From Delphinapterus leucas (Eukaryota > Chordata > Mammalia > Artiodactyla > Monodontidae): a DNA stretch of 64,000 nucleotides. Position 1 is the first letter of the stretch. Each line of letters starts with the position of its first letter. Under the pieces are notes generated by a model. That model ran no database searches. It was given only the letters and a program-made list of their open reading frames with translations, and had not been told where the DNA came from. Positions 57,040-64,000 of this stretch are shown piece by piece. The stretch is taken from positions 1,122,741 through 1,186,740 of the forward strand of contig NW_022098002.1 in assembly GCF_002288925.2 (NCBI RefSeq), written 5' to 3'. The position numbers were made by a program, and so were the translations under genes.

Positions 57040-57880
57040 CTGTTTTTCCAACAGGTTTTATTTAGAAAGTGATAACCCTTATATCCTCCGTCGTCTTACT
57101 CCTTTTATCTGTTGTTTGAAGGATTCTTCTTACAACCGACCGAGTCTCTTCTCGTCTGTACCGGTCACGGCTAAGACCAGGCCTCTCTCCACTGGATGCC
57201 TGTGTTGGGTCTACCGCTTACTGAATCACAGTTTCTCTCTGGGGCTCTCTCTCATCTCACAGGAGTTGCAGGAGAGGGATGTCTCAGAATGGACCTTAGT
57301 CTTACTAATGATTGACACCGTGCCTGGGTAAGAAAACCTCGATTAGGAAGAATTGTCCTCAGAGTTCTGAAGGTCTCGCTCATCTCTGCTTCAGTGCCCG
57401 CTGTTGCTGACAGGACATCCAATGTGACTCTGATTCTCGTTAGGTTGTGGGTGTCCCGTATTTATTTCTCTAGAAGCGTCTTAGATCTTCTCTTTATTCT
57501 TGGTCTTCTGGAACTTGACAACAGTGAGCGTGTGTGACAGTCCTTCTTCCTGATCATCCTTCTACAGGCCTCTCAACCCAAAGCCTCTCTTAAAGTTCTG
57601 GGAATTTTTCTCTATTGACTTTTGGTCGGAAGTTGGACCTCCCAGAATTATCCCTTAGGCCTTTTGCTTGTTTTCCCATATTTTCTGTTTCTTCATCTTT
57701 TTGTATTATACCCTGGAATAGTTTTAGTTTTCTCTACCCACCTTTTATTGAAAAAATTATTTTAGCAATTATATTTTTAATATCCAAGCACTCTCTCTTG
57801 TCCTCTGACTGTTGCTTTTTTTGTAGATTCAAGTCTCACTTTGCGAAGGTGGTGTCTTCCCGAGTCTCTGTGGATACTAA
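57040..57880 (-). mobile_element. L1/HAL1 ORF1-region relic, antisense
   Basis: On the plus strand the words 'tcttagatcttctctttattcttggtcttctgg', 'cttaaagttctgggaatttt', 'ggaagttggacctcccagaattatcc', 'cccatattttctgtttcttcatctttttg', 'tattgaaaaaattat' and 'atatttttaatatccaagcactctctcttgtcctctgactgttg' form the reverse complement of the L1/HAL1 ORF1 N-terminal and central region. The copy is badly broken; 57040-57470 is only loosely recognisable. Confidence 0.6.
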
Positions 57881-58244
57881 GTAGAAATGAAGGTAAGGGG
57901 AAAGCCAAAAGTTAGGTCTGTAAGTGAAGCTGGGCCTACTGACTGGTGAACTCTTCTTCGAGGGGAGTCAGCTATTCTACTGAGGGTCCCCAAAGACCAG
58001 AAATAAGGCTTAGGGAACCCAGACTACCTCAGCTATGCTGGTTCTACCCAGAGAGCTTGTTCAGGTCCTGTAGAGAAAAGTGTTCTGATTTTACAGGGCA
58101 CAGGCAGGCACGTCCAGGCGTCGCGCATATGGACCCTTAGTTAATTCCCAGGCCCGTCAGTGTCTGAGACGCGTGTCCACTCTACCGCAGAGGCTCCCCG
58201 GCCTGCTGGGCAGACAGGCTACTACCCCCACGGTCTTCGAGGCC
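57881..58244. other. Unique sequence
   Basis: Nothing recognised. Confidence 0.4.
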
Positions 58245-58345
58245 CTTGATCCTCAACCTGTGGTCCTCAGATCAGCAGCGTCTGTGTCACCTGTGGACCT
58301 TGTCAGGAATGCAGACTCTCAGCCCCGCCTGAGAGCAGGCGCAGG
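58245..58345 (+). mobile_element. MER5-like hAT relic
   Basis: 'gatcctcaacctgtggtcctcagatcagcagcgtc', 'tgtcacctgtggaccttgtcaggaatgcagactctcagccccgcc' spacing matches the left half of a MER5-type element. Confidence 0.6.
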
Positions 58346-59009
58346 CCGGAGCTCAGAGGACTCACGCGCGGCCAGAGTCCAGCAGTCCTGTTTAAACCAC
58401 AGTCTCTTCCATTCCACTTGGCTCTCGGCCTGGTCTGTATTCCGAAACCAGGTCAAACCCCTCATCTGCTCTTCCTTTTGCTGTTACAAGTATGTAAACC
58501 TTTCCTCCTTTTACCATCTTTCTAATGGGGCCTAAGCTGGTGGTAGAAACAAGCCCACACGTTCACTCCACTTTCAGAAATGTAATAAATTTGTGAAAAC
58601 TAACATGTTGCAGGGTTTTGCTGGAGCTGAGTGAAGACGGGGCGCATAACAGAGAAACTCCTTAGAGGGTACTTTTTATCGGCAGCATTTTGCCCCTAGG
58701 GTTGAAGTGATGACCTTTTTGTCCTGAAGGACATGCAAATGCTACCAAGCCTGTGCACAGAAGACCAGCACCACCTGCCAGGACTCACTGGCTGCAGGGG
58801 ATGGAGACCTTGGGGTGGGAAAGGAAGGCAGTGAGGGGGCCCAAGACCCTCTGCCCTTAAAGCCAGCCGGCCACGCGGACGTCAGCTTGACTGTGAACAC
58901 CCAGTAGGAAGCCTAACAAAGGGCCTCTGCGGAGAAAGGGCACTTACAACCCCGCTAAGGCAAAGTTCACCTTTCATTTCTCCCTTTAAGCTGCATTTAC
59001 TTGAATGTG
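58346..59009. other. Unique sequence
   Basis: No gene is recognised. Confidence 0.4.
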
Positions 59010-59560
59010 GGTCGAAGCAGGCGTGGCCGCGTGAAGCCCGCGGTGCCCCTTGCTGAGCTGGGCCCCCGCGGCCACTGCCAAGTCCCACGTTCACCCGCAG
59101 GATGCGTGGCCACTCGAGGAAGGAAGTCTTGGGCTCCTGAAGACCAGCAGCCCCGAGTGAAGCACTGTCGGCCCTGGGCCTCTGATCACCCACACAAAGG
59201 GTGGAAAATTGCCGGCCCGCTGGCCCTCTGTCCAGCTCGGCCGCAGCGCAGCCCGCGGAGGCCCCCTTCTCTGCAGCTGGCGCCCTGAGGGGCAGGGGTG
59301 GCAGGGAGCTTTAGGCACCTTAATCAGCGGGGCACCTCCCGCCGGGCTTCCCGGCCCGAACTGCACGTGTCAGCGACCCCAGAGGAGGGGAGACCCCGGA
59401 TCCCACCGCAGGCATCAGGCCTCCTCCGCCTTCGCAAGGAAAGCTCATCTCGGGGGTGTCAGGATAAAACACGACGAGCGCCAGAGAACCCCGCCTCACG
59501 GCACAGTGAGAGGAGGACGCCATCGTAGGGACTCTATAAGGCGAAACCTGCGCCCTGAAA
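59010..59560. promoter_or_regulatory. Orphan CpG island
   Basis: By hand count about 43 CpG dinucleotides lie in 551 bases at roughly 63% G+C, observed/expected near 0.8. No SINE or tandem repeat explains it. A TATA-like word (ctataagg) lies at 59533-59540 at its right edge, and gcgaaacctgcgccc follows. GC-driven frames on both strands (for example 59209-59607 plus, 132 codons) carry no recognisable domain. Likely a promoter or other regulatory CpG island, of unknown target. Confidence 0.65.
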
Positions 59561-61324
59561 CCACTTGCTTTGTGAGTTTCTTCCTCTCCCTCTCCTCGCC
59601 TTCCTGAGGGAACATAACGCAATGTAATTCAACGTAAATTACTTGAGAGAGAAATGTTTAGGCTCATGACAAATCTGGGCCGAAAACAAACTTCACACCC
59701 CACACATATTTTGGATGACCTCGTTCTGGCAGCAAAAGGAGAAAACTGTAACCAAGGTTGTTTACAGTTTTCAGATGCAAGGGCAGTGGGCTGAAGACTC
59801 TTCATTATTCAAGAGTAAGGTCATTTATGGAGGCAGAAGTTAGCACCACCCCAAGTTGCTCATTAAATAAACAGAGTGAATTAAGAGGTAGTTGCTTAGC
59901 TTTTCTGTATTCCTAGTCAACGTGCACGTGGGAAATACGCTCTCCTTCAAATCATTCTGTGTCCATTCCTGCAGAACCCCAGTAATCCTGCCGGTCAGAA
60001 AACAGAGACCTGTGCATACACGCACGATGGGAGCAACAGGCCGGGATTAGGTTTCAGAGAAAATTTATTACAAATTTAAAGACATTATTAAGGGTTAATA
60101 TTTTAAAATCTAGTAGTTAAAGTTGAAAAGGGAAAAGTTACTGATTTGCAGGTTAAAATGTTTGGCATGCTTTGAAATGCAACCAACTGCTACCTAATTT
60201 CATCACATAGCAAGAAAATGAAAGATACTGAATAAGGTTTCATTAGGGGTCCACTGAAGGTTTAAAAACATGTAAACCTAAGGTTTAAAAACCTAAAAGA
60301 GAGTCCATTTAAAATGTCTGCGTTTGTGGAAAAAAATTGGGTGATTTTAAGACACTAATTTCCATCAGCAGAAGGGCCAGGACCCAGGGTGCCGCACTGC
60401 CCCGAGCGGGTCCCCTGCCCATGGCCCAGTTGGAACCCATCTCTTCCTGGAGCGTGACATCTGTGTGGATAGTCAGTGACTCCCTCTTTCGTTAAACACT
60501 AAAACACAACACACCCTTTACGCACAGGGCTTTTGGGAGATTTGGTTTAGACACTGGCCTGCATTCGGTTTTTAATACACTTGTAATTTGAATACAAGAT
60601 TCCACTACCCCTACAGAGAATGACTGAAAGGCAACTTCCTGTTGAGCTGTCCCATCCGCAGTAATCCCAGAATGACTCATTTATTTTTGGCAGATACCGC
60701 ATTCCTACGGTGAGGATCTCAGGCTTAACGAGGCGTATCCCGAGCTGCCCTCGTCCAGCCCTGACCCCCCCCAACCCGTGCCCACCTCCCCCAAGCGGGC
60801 AGCCATGGGGACATTCTCCTGCCCTCACCTGCCTGGTCAACGCTACACTGTGCACGCCGCTCTGACCTTGCTCTTTCTTCTGAACACATCTTAAGAGGTG
60901 TTTTCACTTCGTGGAGATCGTTCTTACTCTTTGCTACAGCTGCAAGCCAACCACATTGTAGATTTATCGTAATTCATTTAACTGTTTTAAGTTAGGTATT
61001 AATTAGTTCTCTATGGATGGGCCTAGGCTTCCCCGCACGCCCGCTCCTTAAAAGACAACTGTTTTGGGATTTTAAAATCTTGCTGCCTTGATTCTTTTCC
61101 ACGGCTCTAGCTAGGTGTAGCGGATCACTTGAGTCATTTTTTGGTCCTTGAGTTTGATCCAAAATCAACGTCTGTCGTCTATCTATTGTCAACAGTGCTG
61201 TATTCTATTTTTAATTTTTATATTTTCAGCACGCATTTACTGAACATCTACTACTCTATCTCTAGCCCTTGGTATCCACTAGGTATCAAGTGGGGGGGGT
61301 AAGGGTGCGAGGAGGTGATTTTAA
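59561..61324. other. Unique sequence, no gene recognised
   Basis: 60060-60350 is AT-rich. 60740-60840 is C-rich. No exon-like pattern is visible. Confidence 0.4.
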
Positions 61325-61334
61325 AACATCACCA

Positions 61335-61556
61335 GAGGGCTTCCCTGGTGGCGCAGTGGTGGAGAGTCCGCCTGCCGATGCAGGGGACGCGGGTTCGTGC
61401 CCCGGTCCGGGAAGATCCCACATGCCGCGGAGTGGCTGGGCCCGTGAGCCATGGCCGCTGAGCCTGCGCGTCTGGAGCCTGTGCTCCGCAACGGGAGAGG
61501 CCACACCGGTGAGAGGCCCGCGTACCTCAAAATAACAACAAAAAAAAAAACCCAAC
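61335..61556 (+). mobile_element. Cetacean CHR-type SINE
   Basis: Starts gggcttccctggtggcgc, has the A-box-like and B-box-like (gggttcgtgcc) stretches, and ends in 'cgcgtacctcaaaataac' with an A-rich tail. A perfect 10-base target-site duplication, aacatcacca, flanks it (61325-61334; 61557-61566). It is one of three near-identical short copies in the window. Confidence 0.95.
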
Positions 61557-61566
61557 AACATCACCA

Positions 61567-62440
61567 ATGTGCCTTAGGGGCTTATAATGCCGTTACTGAG
61601 ACAAGCCACAGAGACAGCTCAGAAAGGGCACAAAGCAGTGTATGCCCAGGTGTCAGAAGAGCAGTTGTGTGGGCTTAGATGTTTCTATAGGTGAGTCAGT
61701 AAAAAAACCTTTTAAATTATTTAAGATAGCAGGTGTTTTAGCCAGAAATATCTGCGTTCCCACGTAGACCCTGTCACTAGACTGCATGGCCCAGGGCAGC
61801 TGCTCCGAGCCTGTTTCTTTGCCTACACGGAGAGGTCTTCCTCCTGCTTCATGGGACGGCTACGAAGGGTGAACGAGACCACGCACGTCAGAGCCCCAGA
61901 GATGATGCCCCGGGCGGGGTTGGGGGAGGACAGAACCCTTCCTGGCCTCTGGCAGAAGGACGGCCTACTGCCCAGAAGGAGAGAGAAGGAGGTGATCCGG
62001 GGGTGAGCAGGCAGAGCCCAGAACTGGTGCCGGGTCGGGGAGACTCTGGCAGAGAAGGTCTCCTTGGGGATGGGACGCATGGAGCCAGCCTGGTGGACAG
62101 CACACGGGGACAGGCCTGTCTGAGTCCAGAGCAGCGGCAGAGGGAAACTGTGGAGGGGAATTACGGTTGCGTCCTCTGGGGGAGGCAGAGCGGAGTTGTT
62201 ATGTCAAACTCTGGGAATCTTTACCCTGCTTTACAGAAAATTACGTGAAACATAGGTGAAATCAAAGGAGATATGTTCCTATGAAATAATCATAGGTTTG
62301 ATGAATCAACTATTTGATAAGTTCTTAGACTCTTTGTATTTGTACTTCAAATAGTGCAGGTAAATGGGCATAAATATTAACTGAATCATTAATTGTATTA
62401 AGCCATGAATAAAATTACACGTAGCAGGTGCTTTTTGATT
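61567..62440. other. Unique sequence, partial MIR possible
   Basis: 61780-61900 contains a weak MIR-like order ('atggcccagggcagctgc', 'ctgtttctttgcctacacgg', 'acgaagggtgaacgagaccacgcacgtcagagcc' spacing). No gene is recognised. Confidence 0.4.
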
Positions 62441-62447
62441 ACAATTC

Positions 62448-62566
62448 CCTTTTTTTGGCCACGCCGTACGGCATGTGGGATCTTAGTTCTCTGACCAGGG
62501 ATCAAACCCGTGCCCCCTGTACTGGAAGCACCGAGTCTTAACCACTGGACTGCCAGGGAAGACACA
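62448..62566 (-). mobile_element. Short CHR-family SINE, antisense
   Basis: T-run (62449-62457), then 'ggccacgccgtacggcatgtgggatc', 'accagggatcaaacccgtgcc' (B box on the minus strand) and 'ccactggactgccaggga' at the head. A 7-base target-site duplication, acaattc, flanks it (62441-62447; 62567-62573). It lacks the tail domain of the other copies, and is of the short type that is widespread in cetartiodactyls. Confidence 0.9.
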
Positions 62567-62573
62567 ACAATTC

Positions 62574-64000
62574 TTAAAGATACCAATTTGGTAAGAGTAA
62601 AAAATAACTGTCAATTTAATGTTCCAGAGGGTCACTAGGGATTTTTTTTTCATTTGCTTTATTTTTTTGTACATATTTCTTGATTCCCTAGTGTCTTATC
62701 ACCTCTAACAGATACACGTCCTCTTTTCCAAGTGGTTCTGTCGTATCACTGAAAGAAGAACGCCTAACCCTGACCTCAGATTTTGACATATGAAATCCAG
62801 CAGGGACCAGACTGAAGGCTCACAGATCGGTGAGTGTAAGTAACCACAACTCCACCAACTTAACAACGGTTACACTGTTTCACTAAACTCAGAGGGGCAT
62901 CTGCATTGCTGCTTCCAATTTGCATTTATCGTTAGATGTCTGTCAGTATTTTCTGTGATGCTACTGAGTAAAGACAGTTTGTTTCACTGAATCTGAAAGC
63001 ATTTGAAGAGCGCTGCTGGGTATTTCATGATGAAGTAGCTAATGGCCTGCGTTAGTAAAATAAAACTTACTATTTCAGTTTTCAGGAAAATACTCTTAAT
63101 ATGAAAAGAACCTATAAAAGGGAGATCGGTAAAAGTGGTCAGTACAGAGGTCATGTTAACCCGTGTCTCCTTGAGAATTTTGTGAAGCTCTGCCTCTTCT
63201 TATAAAATTCTGTGGATGCTTGCAAATCCCTTTCTTCTGCAGCCAAGGGCTCATTCAGCAGAGAGGACGCCTGAATTACATAAATCTCATGACAAAGTTA
63301 CATTTCTGTGCAGAGCGAGGCTTGTCAGGAAAAAGGTAATGAAGAAGAATAGCTTAGACGGAGGGATTTAATGATATCCAGCTGCTACTCTATGTCGCTT
63401 GCTGATAAGACTTTGTTTTAAGTTTACAATAGAGAAAGTTTGGGAAAAGGCTAAAACTTCATCTACAGGAAGTGCAAGTCTTTACATTTCGCTTGTTCAA
63501 TTTCCCCTAACCCTTGCAGTTATGTTCATACAAGGTTTAATTTTCAGAATGTTCAAATGTGTCACCCAAGGCTTTACAAATAAAATTTAAATTGCATCTA
63601 AAAGTGTAGAATACTGCACCTTAGGGAAAAGACACTTAACCTATCTGGGCTCACCACATGTTCAGATGATAAGATAAACCTGAGAAAGCACAGATTGTTA
63701 AATGTTTACTACAATTGTCCGTCACGATTGTGCTGATTTTTCTGCACTTACACAAGGGCAGGGGGTGGGTGAAGAGGGATTGCTCTTTCCCAAGGTGGGG
63801 GGGGGGGACACAGCCATTTCTTCATAACATAGAGTAAGCTACCATAAAATTTGACAAATGCAATCTCTGAAGAATGTTAAAACCTAAGCCAACTGCATTA
63901 TATTGAGGACTCACATTCCAACACGATGTGACGAGCTGGCTTCCTGATCTGTTATTACGAGTGCCGACCAGTGTGCTGGTCACCTGGCTCCTGAAGCCTG
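62574..64000. other. Unique sequence, no gene recognised
   Basis: AT-leaning. A T-run lies at 62642-62650 and a G12 run at about 63797-63808. 63610-63690 may be a worn MIR ('ttagggaaaagacacttaacctatctgggctc'). No exon-like pattern. Confidence 0.4.

Overview
This is a mammalian nuclear window, almost certainly from a whale or dolphin. The main evidence is a set of tRNA-derived SINEs of the CHR family (Cetacea, Hippopotamus, Ruminantia). Three of them (941-1155, 26365-26584, 61335-61556) have the very uniform 'gggcttccctggtggcgcagtgg' type head that is typical of cetacean genomes. An older, longer CHR-1-like copy (43565-43910), a 3'-truncated or short copy (62448-62566) and a Cetartiodactyla-type L1 3' end (54541-54860) agree with this. 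There are no operons, ribosome binding sites or dense reading frames, and no bacterial or viral gene content.

I could not identify any intact protein-coding gene. The one recognisable gene body is a dead one: a processed pseudogene of the ribosomal protein SA / laminin-receptor mRNA (RPSA) on the minus strand at 38367-39397. It keeps its 5' and 3' untranslated parts, an A-rich tail and a target-site duplication, but has several frameshifts and a stop codon. All other long open stretches are explained by tandem repeats, by GC-rich sequence or by chance.

Layout. 1-7 kb: unique sequence with one SINE and two MIRs. 7-14 kb: a CA repeat, a perfect palindrome, GC-rich blocks, two MIRs and a possible 46-base exon (10068-10113). 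14.5-21.5 kb: a cluster of old retroelements (LTR-like pieces, one LTR nested in another, an L1 3' end, an antisense L1/HAL1 ORF1 relic). 21.5-32 kb: mostly unique sequence with a MER5-like piece, MIRs, a SINE and a G/A minisatellite. 32.7-35 kb: a hAT-type DNA transposon with an internal 54-base duplication, an L2 end and an L1 ORF2 relic. 35-44 kb: unique sequence, the RPSA pseudogene, a 29-base G run, a CTTT tract and the CHR-1 SINE. 45.7-47.05 kb: a 1.36-kb CA/TA-rich compound satellite. 47-53.5 kb: unique, partly AT-rich sequence, an orphan CpG-rich block (51376-51822) and two pogo/Tigger-type miniature transposons. 53.9-58.4 kb: an ancient L1 with a younger L1 end inserted, plus a second antisense L1/HAL1 ORF1 relic. 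59-64 kb: a second CpG-rich block (59010-59560), two SINEs and unique sequence.

The window therefore reads as intergenic or intronic DNA. Its biology is mainly the record of successive retroposon waves, with two orphan CpG islands and two weak exon candidates as the only hints of host transcription units. I found no evidence of a previously undescribed multi-gene system. Repeat-family names were assigned from recognition of consensus features, not from a database search; subfamily names are approximate.
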